This document shows positions 8,522 through 17,167 of a stretch of DNA of 64,000 bases, in pieces. The notes beneath the pieces are model-generated. The model saw only the letters and a program-made list of their open reading frames with translations, ran no database searches and was not told where the DNA came from. A program made the position numbers and the translations under genes. Origin of the DNA: Nocardiopsis sp. YSL2 (GTDB lineage Bacteria; Actinomycetota; Actinomycetes; Streptosporangiales; Streptosporangiaceae); NCBI RefSeq assembly GCF_030555055.1, contig NZ_JAMOAO010000001.1:3348001-3412000 (forward strand), in the 5' to 3' direction. Position 1 is the stretch's first letter; the number at the start of each line of letters is the position of its first letter.

Positions 8522-9820
8522 CCATGGACGGCGCCGGCGGTGCCGCCATCGCCGAGGCGGCCGGTCCGAGCACCGGCAGGGTCGTCGCCAGCAGGTAGAC
8601 GGCCGCACAGGCGAACAGGACGGGCGGGGTTCCCAGCAGGCCCACGGCGAGGCCGACGAGGGGAGCGCCGATGGGCGCCCCGATCCGCGCGAGCGCCCCG
8701 ACCACGGCCATCCCGCGCCCGGTCATGTCCGCGGGCAGCCGCTCGAAGAGGACCGCCGACAGGACCGGGTTGATCAGCCCTCCGGCCAGCCCGGACACCC
8801 CCCACACCACCAGGACCGCCCAGAGCGGCACGTCCAGGGCCAGGACCAGGATGCGGGGCGGCCCCGAGACGAGGAACGCGGCGAAGAAGGTGAGCCGCCG
8901 GGGCAACAGGTGGCCGACCCACGCCGCTGTCGCTGCCCCGAGCACCGACGCTCCGCCGAGGACACCCGCGATCAGCCCGACGGTCTGCGCGCCCGCGCCG
9001 TGGCCGTTCACCCACACGGGCAGGACGACGGTCATCACGGCCACGTCGATCAGGTTGGTGACCATGATCATCAGCACGAGAGCGCGCAGGCACGCGTCGC
9101 CCCAGACGGTCCGCCATCCCTCGTGCAGCTGCGCGGCGTAGCCGGTCCTCGGCGCGGGGCCGCGTCAGCGGCCGAGGGCGTTCCGGTGCCGGCCGGTACG
9201 GGCCCGGAGCCGGACCGGCCGAGGGAGCGCGGCACGAGCACCGTCAGCACCACGGATGCCAGGACCATGAGCACGGCGTTGGCGTAGAACGCGTTCAGGG
9301 GGCCGGCCGTGGCCACGACGGCTCCGGCCGCGATCGGCCCGACGGTCTGGGAGAAGCGGTCCACCGTGCCGGTGAGCCCCGCGACGCGCTCCACCCTCGT
9401 GCGGGTGACCGCCGCGACGAAGGGCGTCAGGGAGACCTTCGCGGTCTCTGAGGGCCCCGTCGCGAGTCCGATGACGGTGACGAGCACCAAGAGCAGGGGG
9501 AAGGCCAGAAGCCCGGTGGCGTACAACAGGGGGACGCACAGCACCGCCACGGCGGCCACCACGTCCAGGCGGACGCTGACCACCCGGTGCCCGAGCCGGT
9601 CCAGCAGGGGGCCGCTCAGAAGGCGGGCGAGCGTGTAGGCGCCCAGCTCGAACAGCGTCACCAGGCCCATGTCGGCCGCACTGCCGGTGGTGGTGAGGAC
9701 GAACCACGGAACGGCGACCAGCGCCAGCCGGCTGCCGGTGTAGGAGCAGGCCTGGGCCAGGACGAGGCCGACCAGCGGACGGCGGCTCGGCGCGGGGCGG
9801 TTCGGCACGGGCCGGTTCAC
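8487..9820 (-). pseudogene. MFS transporter, disrupted by a single-base frameshift
   Basis: Two reading frames together encode one major facilitator superfamily exporter of about 444 residues. The N-terminal half (from the GTG at 9820, RPLVGLVLAQACSYTGSRLALVAVPWF, six helices) runs in one frame to about 9160. The C-terminal half (GWRTVWGDACLRALVLMIM, then helices 7-12) continues in another frame to the stop at 8487. Adding one C to the C4 run (GGGG at 9156-9159 on the plus strand) joins them into a natural linker. The gene overlaps the upstream ArsR-type regulator by 4 bp (GTGA), so it is the expected target of that regulator. It is either a recent loss or a sequencing undercall. Confidence 0.8.
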
Positions 9821-10452
9821 GCCCGGTCCCCGGGCGGTTCGTCGTCGGGGTCGGGGCTGGGGAAGGCCGCGAAGTGCGTGGTGACCACGCGTCCGCCGGG
9901 AACCTCCTCGGTCGCGTCCCGGTCGTACCGGTCCAGGACCGCGCGGATCTCCTCGCGCATCGCGGCGAGTTCGTCCAGCGTGAGCCGGGTGCGGCGCTCG
10001 GACATGACCTGGGCCTCGCGCCAGCCCTCCGGCTGCGAGCTCCACATCTGGACGGCGGTGCCCAGGTCCTCGGCCCAGCGCGAGGCCACGGCCATGCGGA
10101 CGGTCGTGCTGAGCTCTGGTGCCTCGGTGTCCAGTTCCTCCGGCAGTCGGAAGCCCCGGTGCGGGGCGCGCCACCAGCGCTCCTTGGTGGAGCCCAGCTC
10201 GGGCGCCTCCTCGATGAACCCGTACGCCAGGAGTTGGCGCAGGTGGTAGCTGGCGGAGGCCGAGCTGATGCCGAGCCGCTCGCAGACAGCCTTGCCGGTG
10301 GCGGGCCCGCGGTTCTGCAGCAGGTTCAGGATGCGCAGTCGCAGCGGGTGGGCCAGGCCGCGCAGGGAACGGGCGTCGGGCACGGCGGCGTTGGTGAAGG
10401 GGTCGGTCGGTCCGGCCGGATGAGGGTCGGGGTGGGGCGTGGAGTCCGTCAT
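9817..10452 (-). CDS. ArsR-type winged-helix regulator (HTH_20)
   Basis: A 211-residue transcriptional regulator. The winged-helix domain is near residues 25-95: LAHPLRLRILNLLQNRGPATGKAVCERLGISSASASYHLRQL. A helical C-terminal region follows, typical of the ArsR/HTH_20 proteins that pair with MFS exporters in actinobacteria, and probably serves for dimerisation or ligand sensing. No cysteine metal site is evident, so the inducer is probably a small molecule. I use the ATG at 10452; an in-frame ATG at 10464 is possible. Twin TTGGCCAA palindromes upstream are the likely operator. Its stop overlaps the start of the MFS gene (GTGA). Confidence 0.85.
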   Translation of the reverse strand: MTDSTPHPDPHPAGPTDPFTNAAVPDARSLRGLAHPLRLRILNLLQNRGPATGKAVCERLGISSASASYHLRQLLAYGFIEEAPELGSTKERWWRAPHRGFRLPEELDTEAPELSTTVRMAVASRWAEDLGTAVQMWSSQPEGWREAQVMSERRTRLTLDELAAMREEIRAVLDRYDRDATEEVPGGRVVTTHFAAFPSPDPDDEPPGDRA

Positions 10453-10479
10453 ACCCGTCACCATAAACACCCAAGACTG

Positions 10480-10503
10480 CTTGGCCAAGGGTTGTTGGCC
10501 AAG
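10480..10503. promoter_or_regulatory. Twin palindromic operator for the ArsR/MFS operon
   Basis: Two copies of the perfect palindrome TTGGCCAA (10481-10488 and 10495-10502), each followed by G, are spaced 14 bp centre to centre. They lie 17-50 bp upstream of the possible ArsR starts. The arrangement suits cooperative binding of two dimers and hence autoregulation. Binding itself is inference. Confidence 0.6.
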
Positions 10504-10602
10504 AAATTTTGGGCGTTTTCGGCCGCACGGGCAATGCGATCTTGCCGACCTAATATCTAGTTTTCTAGCCTCTTGCCTTGCAATCTGCCTAGTCTTAGAC
10601 TC

Positions 10603-10860
10603 ATGGTGAACAAGCGACTCAAGGCGAGGGCCGTCCTCGCCTTGGCGCGCAGGCATGCGCGCAAGCAGGGATTGCGGATCGAGGAGATGAAGGGCCGAGG
10701 AAAGGGGTCGCACCAGGTGTACGTCATCCTTGACGCTGATGGTGAGCGTGTGGGGCGATTCCTCCTGACGAATCATTCCCGCGACTTGACGCAGGGTGTG
10801 TTGCAGGATGTGGAGAGCGGCTTGGCGCACCTGTTCGGTGAGAAGTGGATGGAGAAGTGA
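10603..10860 (+). CDS. hicA: HicA-type mRNA interferase toxin
   Basis: An 85-residue protein with the compact HicA fold: positively charged N-terminal helices, then GRGKGSHQVYVILDADGERVGRF, where His37 in GKGSH is the expected catalytic histidine of this RNase. A substrate-binding strand and the short closing segment TNHSRDLTQGVLQDVESGL follow. It is slightly longer than typical HicA (about 60 residues). The next gene overlaps by one base and resembles HicB, giving the classical toxin-first order. A TAGTCT box 7 bp before the ATG suggests a leaderless or very short-leader transcript, at low confidence. Confidence 0.8.
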   Translation: MVNKRLKARAVLALARRHARKQGLRIEEMKGRGKGSHQVYVILDADGERVGRFLLTNHSRDLTQGVLQDVESGLAHLFGEKWMEK

Positions 10861-11318
10861 TGCCTGACTACACGGTGACCGTCACCCGTGATGAGGACCT
10901 GTGGGCAGTCAGCATCGCGGGTCTGCCGAAGGGGACCGTGGGCGCGGTCGACTATGTGGACTTCGACGAGGTCCGGCAGGAGGTTCCCGAAGTCATCGCC
11001 GACCTGACCGACTGTTCCCCGGAGGACTTCACGATCACCTGGCGCTACGAGTTCGGTGGCAAGGACGTGACCGAGGACGTCCTGCGTGTCATCGACGCCG
11101 AGGCGCGTTTCGTGGAGGCGATGGCCGAACACGAACGCATCCGTGCCAAGGCTCTGGAGGTCATGCGCGATGCAGGGCTGTCGCAGCGATCGATGGGGGA
11201 GATCGTGCACCTGTCCCACCAGCGGGTTCAGCAACTGTTGAGCGGGTCCGGAGGTTCGGGACGCCGTGGCCGCAAGCCGGGGCGCAAGGCCGCGCGAGAG
11301 GGCGAGCCGGTCACCTGA
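10860..11318 (+). CDS. hicB: HicB-like antitoxin with C-terminal helix-turn-helix
   Basis: A 152-residue partner of the upstream HicA-like toxin. Residues 1-80 resemble the partial RNase H-like HicB fold: YTVTVTRDEDLWAVSIAGLPKGTVGAV, which matches the YxxxxxxdxdgyxxxxPdlpG pattern loosely. Residues about 85-128 are helical and contain a DNA-binding motif, AGLSQRSMGEIVHLSHQRVQQLL, as expected for autoregulation. A basic Gly/Arg/Lys tail ends the protein. The ATG shares its A with the toxin stop, so translation is coupled. The HicB domain is divergent, so the label is a little less certain than that of the toxin. Confidence 0.75.
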   Translation: MPDYTVTVTRDEDLWAVSIAGLPKGTVGAVDYVDFDEVRQEVPEVIADLTDCSPEDFTITWRYEFGGKDVTEDVLRVIDAEARFVEAMAEHERIRAKALEVMRDAGLSQRSMGEIVHLSHQRVQQLLSGSGGSGRRGRKPGRKAAREGEPVT

Positions 11319-11371
11319 GAGCGCGCGGCCCCCACCGTCCGGGACGTGTGAGGGCCGGCGTCCGGCGCGGA

Positions 11372-12637
11372 TCAGGTGGTGGGGAACATGCCCAGGCGTC
11401 CGTGGTAGGCGTCCGCGAGGCGCTCGGTGTCGCTGCCGACATAGAGGCCGTCGTCGGTCGCGTGCAGGGCCTCCACGCCGTGCCCGCGGGAGCGGCCCGG
11501 GTTCCAGGGCAGCGCCCGTCCGGTGCGGGGATCGACCGCGGCGATGCCCTCGCGCTCCACCGAGCCGGGACCGGCGTTGAGGGCGCCGTTCTCGTTGTCC
11601 ATCCAGCGCTGGTGCCCGCCGACGTAGACGGCGGAGTCGGTCACCTCGACCGAGTACAGCGAGTCTCCGCCGGTGAGGTTGCTCCAGGTGGGCCGGGCGC
11701 CCGGGCGGTCGGTGTTCTCGAACCGCGTGACGGACTTGCACAGGCCGGGCTTGACCCTGGGGCCGCCCGCCGTCACCACGGCGAAGTAGGAACCGTCGGG
11801 GGAGAAGTCCATCCGGCGCATGTAGGTCTGCATCCGGGAGTAGTCGCACTCGGGCTCGAAGGCGGAGGTCGACCACGGGGTGACCGAGCCGTCGTCGGCG
11901 TCGAGCATGGCGATCTGGTAGCGGTCGTGGCCGTCGACGCCGGTGAAGGTCCCGTTGATGACGAGCCGGTCGCCCGCGGGGCTCAGCGCCAGTTCCTGCA
12001 CGCGCAGCTCGCCGCGCCGCTGTTCCTCGATGCTGGGGGCGAAGCCGGTGTCGACCTCGCCGGTGGCGGTGTCGAGCTTGGCGATGCCGCGCTGTCCGCC
12101 GCGGTTGATCCCGGAGAAGGACCCCCCGACGTAGAGGTCGTCGCCGTCGCTCGCCAGCCGGTAGGCGGTGCCGTCGTCGAGGGTGGCGTCGAATTCGGAG
12201 TCCGCCCGGCCGTCCGCCAGCGAGAGCCGGGCCAGCCCGCGCGACGCGGAGCCGTTCACCGCGCTGAAGTGCCCGCCGACGACCACGGTGCCGTCGGGGC
12301 CCTCGGCCAGCGAGTTCACCCGTCCGCTCACCTCGGGAACGAAGCTCCGCAGGATCTCACCGCTGCCGTGTTCGAAGGCGAAGAGGTTGCGCCGGGTGTG
12401 CGTGCGGCTCCGGTCGGCGTCGGAGACCCGGTTGAAGTCTCCGGCCACGACGACCGTGTCCCCGACGCGGAGGATGTCCTTGACCGATCCGTCCAGAACG
12501 TGCGGGGTCCACGAGACCGTGCGCTCGCTCACCGTCCCGGAGGAGGCCGCCGCGGCCGGCGCGGCGGCCGTGACGCCGGCGGGAAGGAGCAGAAGCGCGC
12601 CCATCGTCAACGAGGCGAGTGTGCGGGTGGATTTCAC
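11372..12637 (-). CDS. Secreted beta-propeller protein with delta-60/DUF5122-like repeats
   Basis: A 421-residue exported protein. The GTG at 12637, preceded by GGAGAG, begins a signal peptide (KSTRTLASLTMGALLLLPAGVTAAAPAAA). The mature part is built of repeats of about 50 residues with the pattern VxVGGxFxxVNG...LARLxxxxGxxDxxF, clearest at VVVGGHFSAVNGSASRGLARL and LYVGGSFSGINRGGQRGIAKL. This is the signature of secreted actinobacterial beta-propellers. No catalytic motif was found and the function is unknown. Two cysteines in the C-terminal half (PECDYS, GLCKS) may form a disulfide. It is divergent from menG. Confidence 0.75.
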   Translation of the reverse strand: MKSTRTLASLTMGALLLLPAGVTAAAPAAAASSGTVSERTVSWTPHVLDGSVKDILRVGDTVVVAGDFNRVSDADRSRTHTRRNLFAFEHGSGEILRSFVPEVSGRVNSLAEGPDGTVVVGGHFSAVNGSASRGLARLSLADGRADSEFDATLDDGTAYRLASDGDDLYVGGSFSGINRGGQRGIAKLDTATGEVDTGFAPSIEEQRRGELRVQELALSPAGDRLVINGTFTGVDGHDRYQIAMLDADDGSVTPWSTSAFEPECDYSRMQTYMRRMDFSPDGSYFAVVTAGGPRVKPGLCKSVTRFENTDRPGARPTWSNLTGGDSLYSVEVTDSAVYVGGHQRWMDNENGALNAGPGSVEREGIAAVDPRTGRALPWNPGRSRGHGVEALHATDDGLYVGSDTERLADAYHGRLGMFPTT

Positions 12638-12839
12638 GGAAGACTCTCCAGGCTCAGGCGGGGTCGGTCGAAGCGGTGGTCCACATTGTGTCAAAGAGTC
12701 GCGCCTAAAACACATACGGTGACGATCTCGGTGGTGGGGGTGTCCCGCCCATCACCTGAACGCGGGGCCCCGGGATTCCGGCGCCCCCGTCGCCGAACCC
12801 CGGGCCGGTGCGCGGAGCGGCCCCCTTAAGGTGGTGTCC

Positions 12840-13547
12840 ATGACCCGCGCCAAGCTCGACAAGCAGCCTCAGGACGTCGCGGCGATGTTCGATGGCATCG
12901 CCGACAACTACGACCTCGTCAACGACGTCATCTCGCTCGGCCAGGACCGCGTCTGGCGCAGGGCCGTGGTCAACGCGGTCGACGCCCACAGCGGCGAGCT
13001 GGTTCTGGACCTGGCGGCGGGGACCGGTACCTCCTCGGAGTCCTTCGTCACCAAGGGCGCGCGGGTGATCGCGTGCGACTTCTCGCTCGGCATGCTCCGG
13101 ACCGGCGCCCAGCGGCGCGGCGGGGCCTCCCGGGGCGGGGTGACGTTCGTGGCGGGCGACGCCCTGCACCTGCCCTTCGCCGACGAGACCTTCGACGCCG
13201 TCACGATCTCGTTCGGGCTGCGCAACGTCAACGACACCGACCAGGCGCTGCGGGAGCTGCTGAGGGTCACCAAGCCCGGCGGGCGCCTCGTGATCGCCGA
13301 GTTCAGCCACATCCCCGTGGCCTTGCTGGACAAGCTCTACTCGACCTACCTCATGGCCGCCCTGCCGAAGATCGCGGGCGCCTTCTCCGGGCGCAGCGAG
13401 GCCTACGACTACCTGTCGGAGTCGATCATGGCCTGGCCCGACCAGCCCGCGCTGGCGCGCCACCTCCAGGACGCGGGCTGGTCCCGCGTCGCCTGGCGGA
13501 ACCTGACGCTGGGCACGGTCGCGTTGCACCGGGGCTTCCGGAAGTAG
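12840..13547 (+). CDS. menG: Demethylmenaquinone methyltransferase
   Basis: A 235-residue class I SAM-dependent methyltransferase for the last methylation of menaquinone. UbiE/MenG signatures are clear: [29 protein letters not shown] at the N-terminus, the SAM loop [12 protein letters not shown], then [33 protein letters not shown]. The length fits the family. The ATG at 12840 is used; a GTG at 12831 is also in frame. It sits 5' of the menJ-like gene and nuo, the conserved actinomycete order, so the quinone and the enzyme that reduces it are encoded together. A strong terminator follows. Confidence 0.93.
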   Translation: MTRAKLDKQPQDVAAMFDGIADNYDLVNDVISLGQDRVWRRAVVNAVDAHSGELVLDLAAGTGTSSESFVTKGARVIACDFSLGMLRTGAQRRGGASRGGVTFVAGDALHLPFADETFDAVTISFGLRNVNDTDQALRELLRVTKPGGRLVIAEFSHIPVALLDKLYSTYLMAALPKIAGAFSGRSEAYDYLSESIMAWPDQPALARHLQDAGWSRVAWRNLTLGTVALHRGFRK

Positions 13548-13595
13548 CAAACCCCGACAAAAGCCCCAAATGACTTAGTTTTTGAAGAACGCCCC

Positions 13596-13631
13596 AAAAC
13601 CCCAAGGAACGCCCTGTTCCTTGGGGTTTTT
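13596..13631 (+). terminator. Rho-independent terminator after menG
   Basis: A perfect 15-bp stem, AAAACCCCAAGGAAC (13596-13610) with its complement (13616-13630), has a 5-base loop and ends in a run of T residues. It separates menG from the menJ-nuo block. Confidence 0.92.
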
Positions 13632-13774
13632 GTGTTGCTTGTGTTGCGCGTGTGGTGAGGGGGTGCCCGTGAGCTGCGTGTCTGTCAGGGAATGGGTGTA
13701 TGGCAACGGACTTCGTGCGATCTGAGTGCTATCGGATGATTGCGCGTGACGCGTGAGGAATGGCCCCCCGGGGG

Positions 13775-13803
13775 TCGCCACGCGGCTCCGGAGGGTCTAG
13801 ACT
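13775..13803 (+). promoter_or_regulatory. Candidate promoter of the menJ-like gene
   Basis: TCGCCA (13775-13780) and TAGACT (13798-13803) are separated by 17 bp. Transcription would begin near 13810, just before the Rex palindrome at 13816, which fits repression by Rex binding at the start site. The -35 match is moderate. Confidence 0.45.
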
Positions 13804-13815
13804 GCGAAAAGTGGG

Positions 13816-13835
13816 CTTGTGAAGTGCTTCACAAG
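13816..13835. promoter_or_regulatory. Rex (NADH/NAD+ sensor) operator upstream of menJ
   Basis: A perfect dyad, CTTGTGAAG-TG-CTTCACAAG, contains TGTGAA-N4-TTCACA, the Rex operator consensus as I recall it from Streptomyces coelicolor. It lies 137 bp upstream of the menJ-like start and just downstream of a plausible promoter. The rex gene itself is not in this window. Confidence 0.8.
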
Positions 13836-13971
13836 GCCACGAGGCACATCACACACCACCCCTGTGGGATGTGTCCGCAGCACACAACCGCCCCGAAGCA
13901 CACCCCCGTGAGCGGGTCGATCCCGCACAGGCCCGCCACGGTGCACCGCGCGAGTAGTCGAGGACCACCCC

Positions 13972-15276
13972 GTGAGCGAGACAGCCACCTCCTCTCCCAG
14001 AGGCCGGGAAGGGATCGAGTACGACGCCGACGTCATCGTCGTCGGCGCCGGCCCTTCCGGATCCACGACCGCCTACTACCTGGCCCAGGCCGGGTTGGAC
14101 GTCCTCCTGCTGGAGAAGACCTCCTTCCCGCGCGAGAAGGTCTGCGGCGACGGACTCACCCCGCGGGCGGTGAAGCAGTTGACGGCCATGGGGATCACCT
14201 TCGAGGACGAGGGGTGGATCAAGAACCACGGCCTGCGCATCGTCGGTGCCGGAGCCCGTCTGGAACTCCCCTGGCCCGACCTCGGCTCCTACCCCGGGTT
14301 CGGCCTCGTGCGCACCCGGTACGACTTCGACGAGATCCTGGTCGGCAGGGCCGTCTCCGCCGGCGCCAAGCTGCTGGAGCGCACCACCGTCACCGGCCCG
14401 CTGATGGACGAGCGCAGCAACCGCATCGTCGGCGTGCGCGCCAAGAACGCCGACCGCGAGCCCGTGGCCTTCCGGGCGCCGCTGGTCGTGGCCGCCGACG
14501 GCAACTCCTCGCGGCTGTCCGTCGCCATGGGCATTCGCAAGCGCGACGACCGCCCCATGGGCGTGGCCGTGCGCACCTACTTCGAGAGCCCTCGCCACAA
14601 GGACGACTACCTGGAGTCGTGGCTGGAGCTGTGGGACCGCAGCGGCGACAAGGACGTCCTCCTGCCCGGCTACGGCTGGGTCTTCGGTGTCGGCGACGGC
14701 ACCAGCAACGTCGGCCTCGGCATCCTCAACTCCACCCGCTCCTTCCAGGACGTGGACTACCGCAAGCTCCTGCGCCGCTGGACCGACAGCATGCCGGAGG
14801 AGTGGGGCTTCACCGAGGACCACCAGAAGGGCGGCATCCGCGGCGCGGCGCTGCCCATGGGCTTCAACCGCGTTCCGCACTACTCCCGCGGCCTGCTGCT
14901 GGTCGGCGACGCGGGCGGCATGGTCAACCCCTTCAACGGCGAGGGCATCGCCTACGCCATGGAGGCCGCGAACATCGCCGCCGAGGTGATCGTGCAGGCG
15001 CACGGGCGCCCCACCCAGCAGACCCGCGAGCGCGCCCTGCTGCGCTACCCCGAGGTGCTCGCCGACACCTACGGCGGCTACTACACGCTGGGCCGCTACT
15101 TCGTGAAGGTGATCGGCCAGCCCGAGTTCATGAAGTACGCGACGAAGTACGGCCTCCGCCAGCGCACGCTCATGAAGTTCGCGCTGAAGATGCTCGCCAA
15201 CCTCACCGAACCCACCCAGGGTGACGCCATGGACCGAGTGATCAACGGACTGTCCAGGATCGCGCCGGCGGCGTAG
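13972..15276 (+). CDS. menJ: Geranylgeranyl reductase family flavoprotein (MenJ-like menaquinone reductase)
   Basis: A 434-residue FAD-dependent reductase expected to saturate one isoprene unit of the menaquinone side chain. It has an N-terminal dinucleotide motif (ADVIVVGAGPSGSTTAYYLAQAGLDVLLLEK, near residues 18-48), the family motif FPREKVCGDGLTPRAV, and a second FAD motif, LLLVGDAGGMVNPFNGEGIAYAMEAA, near 305-330. The start is a GTG. Its position between menG and nuoA, and the polyprenyl synthase beyond nuoN, support a menaquinone role over chlorophyll- or archaeal-lipid-type reductases of the same family. A Rex operator lies upstream. The precise bond reduced is inferred from mycobacterial MenJ. 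Confidence 0.82.
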   Translation: MSETATSSPRGREGIEYDADVIVVGAGPSGSTTAYYLAQAGLDVLLLEKTSFPREKVCGDGLTPRAVKQLTAMGITFEDEGWIKNHGLRIVGAGARLELPWPDLGSYPGFGLVRTRYDFDEILVGRAVSAGAKLLERTTVTGPLMDERSNRIVGVRAKNADREPVAFRAPLVVAADGNSSRLSVAMGIRKRDDRPMGVAVRTYFESPRHKDDYLESWLELWDRSGDKDVLLPGYGWVFGVGDGTSNVGLGILNSTRSFQDVDYRKLLRRWTDSMPEEWGFTEDHQKGGIRGAALPMGFNRVPHYSRGLLLVGDAGGMVNPFNGEGIAYAMEAANIAAEVIVQAHGRPTQQTRERALLRYPEVLADTYGGYYTLGRYFVKVIGQPEFMKYATKYGLRQRTLMKFALKMLANLTEPTQGDAMDRVINGLSRIAPAA

Positions 15277-15342
15277 CCCGGGCGGGTACGCCCCTCGCGT
15301 CCCACCGCACGACCGGAAGGAATCCCCCCACGCGGGGAAGCC

Positions 15343-15358
15343 CGTGAAAACGTTCACA
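15343..15358. promoter_or_regulatory. Rex operator upstream of nuoA
   Basis: CGTGAA-AACG-TTCACA differs from the recalled Rex consensus TGTGAA-N4-TTCACA at one base. It lies 43-58 bp upstream of the nuoA start, where a repressor would cover the promoter. Rex control of nuo is established in Streptomyces coelicolor; here it is inferred from the site. Confidence 0.75.
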
Positions 15359-15400
15359 AGCACGTCCGCACGTGCCGACCAGCCAGAAGGAGGGTGACCG

Positions 15401-15760
15401 TTGGAGCTCTACACCCCGATATTCGTTCTCGGCGGGATCGGTGCCGCGTTCGTCGTGGTGTCGATGGTGGCCGGGGCGGTCTTGGGCCCCAAGCGCTACA
15501 ACCGCGCCAAGATGCAGGCGTACGAGTGCGGCATCGAGCCCACGCCCCAGCCCGCGGGCGGCGGGCGCTTCACCGTCAAGTACTACATGACGGCGATGAT
15601 GTTCATCGTCTTCGACATCGAGATCATCTTCCTCATTCCGTGGGCGGTGCATTTCGAGGCCCTCGGTTGGTTCGGCCTGATCGCGATCATCCTCTTCCTG
15701 GTGAACGTCTCCATCGCCTACGCCTACGAATGGCGCCGCGGAGGCCTCGAATGGGACTGA
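15401..15760 (+). CDS. nuoA: NADH-quinone oxidoreductase subunit A
   Basis: A 119-residue membrane subunit of respiratory complex I, placed at the junction with the peripheral arm. The conserved loop [19 protein letters not shown] includes the quinone-site cysteine in YECG, and the following helices carry [18 protein letters not shown] use the TTG at 15401, because a strong AGGAGGG lies 8 bp upstream and the N-terminus aligns with family members from there. It is first of the 14 genes nuoA-N, preceded by a Rex-type operator. Confidence 0.93.
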   Translation: MELYTPIFVLGGIGAAFVVVSMVAGAVLGPKRYNRAKMQAYECGIEPTPQPAGGGRFTVKYYMTAMMFIVFDIEIIFLIPWAVHFEALGWFGLIAIILFLVNVSIAYAYEWRRGGLEWD

Positions 15761-15833
15761 CACGCACGCCGGCGGAGCAGTCCGCATTCCCCAGTCACCC
15801 GTACCGCAACCGGCCCGAGGAGGTCAGCAGCTG

Positions 15834-16379
15834 ATGGGACTCGAGGAGAAACTCCCCAGCGGCATCGCGCTCACGACCGTCGAGCAGGTCGTGGGCCTGG
15901 CCCGCAAGAGCTCCATGTGGCCCGCGACGTTCGGCCTGGCGTGCTGCGCCATCGAGATGATGTCGGTCGGCGGCCCGCACTACGACCTCGCCCGGTTCGG
16001 CATGGAGAAGTTCGGCGCCACCCCGCGCCAGGCCGACCTGATGGTCGTCGCCGGCCGCGTGAGCCAGAAGATGGCGCCCGTCCTGCGGCAGATCTACGAC
16101 CAGATGCCCGAACCCAAGTGGGTCATCGCCATGGGCGTGTGCGCCTCCAGCGGCGGCATGTTCAACAACTACGCCATCGTCCAGGGCGTCGACCACATCG
16201 TCCCCGTCGACATGTACCTCCCGGGCTGTCCGCCCCGGCCGGAGATGCTCCTCGACGCGGTGCTCAAGCTCCACGACAAGGTGCAGAACACCAAGCTCGG
16301 CGCCCACAGGGAGCTGGAGATCGACGAGACCGAGGAGCGGATGCTGCGCCGTTCGCTGCCGCTGGTGAGCAAGGACTGA
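15834..16379 (+). CDS. nuoB: NADH-quinone oxidoreductase subunit B
   Basis: A 181-residue iron-sulfur subunit carrying cluster N2, the electron donor to quinone. Adjacent cysteines 37-38 ([11 protein letters not shown]), the segment [13 protein letters not shown] and the C-terminal GCPPRPE provide the four cluster ligands. The ATG follows GGAGG. There are 73 untranslated bases after nuoA and only one base before nuoC. Confidence 0.95.
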   Translation: MGLEEKLPSGIALTTVEQVVGLARKSSMWPATFGLACCAIEMMSVGGPHYDLARFGMEKFGATPRQADLMVVAGRVSQKMAPVLRQIYDQMPEPKWVIAMGVCASSGGMFNNYAIVQGVDHIVPVDMYLPGCPPRPEMLLDAVLKLHDKVQNTKLGAHRELEIDETEERMLRRSLPLVSKD

Positions 16380-16380
16380 C

Positions 16381-17115
16381 ATGACCAACGAGAACGAGCG
16401 CGACGAGGCCGCCGAGAACCTGCCCGACCAGCTCGGCCGCGAAAGGCTCGCCGCCCCTGTGAAGCGGACCGGCCTGTTCGGAGCCACCACCACCGGTGAC
16501 ACCTCCGGATTCGGCGGCCTCCAGGTGCGGGGGAGCGCTCCCGTCGGGAGCAGCCGCCCCTTCACCGACCCCGACGACCGGCGCACGGCCGACTTCGACC
16601 GCGTGGCCGACGACCTGGAGACCGCTCTGGGGGAACAGGCGGAGGCGGTCGAGCGCGTCGAGGTCTCCCACGGCGAGATCACCTTCCACGTGCGCCGCGA
16701 GGCACTGCCGGAACTGGTGCGCCACCTGCGCGACGACCCGGCCCTGCGCTACGAGCTGTGCACAGGGGTGGCCGGGGTGCACTTCCCCGACGACGCCGGC
16801 CGTGAGCTGCACGCGGTCTACCACTTCCGGTCCATCACGCACAACAGCGAGATCCGCGTCGCCACGACCTGCCCCGACGACGATCCCCACGTTCCCTCGA
16901 TCGTGTCGGTCTACCCGACCAACGACTGGCACGAGCGCGAGGCCTGGGACTTCTTCGGGATCGTCTTCGACGGCCACCCGGCGCTGACCCGCATCCAGAT
17001 GCCGGACGACTGGCACGGCCACCCGCAGCGCAAGGACTACCCGCTCGGCGGCATCCCCGTCGAGTACCGGGGCGCCACCGTGCCCCCGCCGGACGAACGG
17101 CGGTCCTACAAGTGA
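16381..17115 (+). CDS. nuoC: NADH-quinone oxidoreductase subunit C
   Basis: A 244-residue hydrophilic subunit of the quinone-reducing module, separate from NuoD as in most bacteria. The 30-kDa subunit signature [22 protein letters not shown] lies near residues 180-201, followed by the [15 protein letters not shown] segment. About 80 N-terminal residues form a polar, poorly conserved extension. It starts one base after the nuoB stop. Confidence 0.94.
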   Translation: MTNENERDEAAENLPDQLGRERLAAPVKRTGLFGATTTGDTSGFGGLQVRGSAPVGSSRPFTDPDDRRTADFDRVADDLETALGEQAEAVERVEVSHGEITFHVRREALPELVRHLRDDPALRYELCTGVAGVHFPDDAGRELHAVYHFRSITHNSEIRVATTCPDDDPHVPSIVSVYPTNDWHEREAWDFFGIVFDGHPALTRIQMPDDWHGHPQRKDYPLGGIPVEYRGATVPPPDERRSYK

Positions 17116-17167
17116 GTCCTGGAGAACGGACCACCACCGACCACTCCGCTCCGAAGGGGGGCACGAC

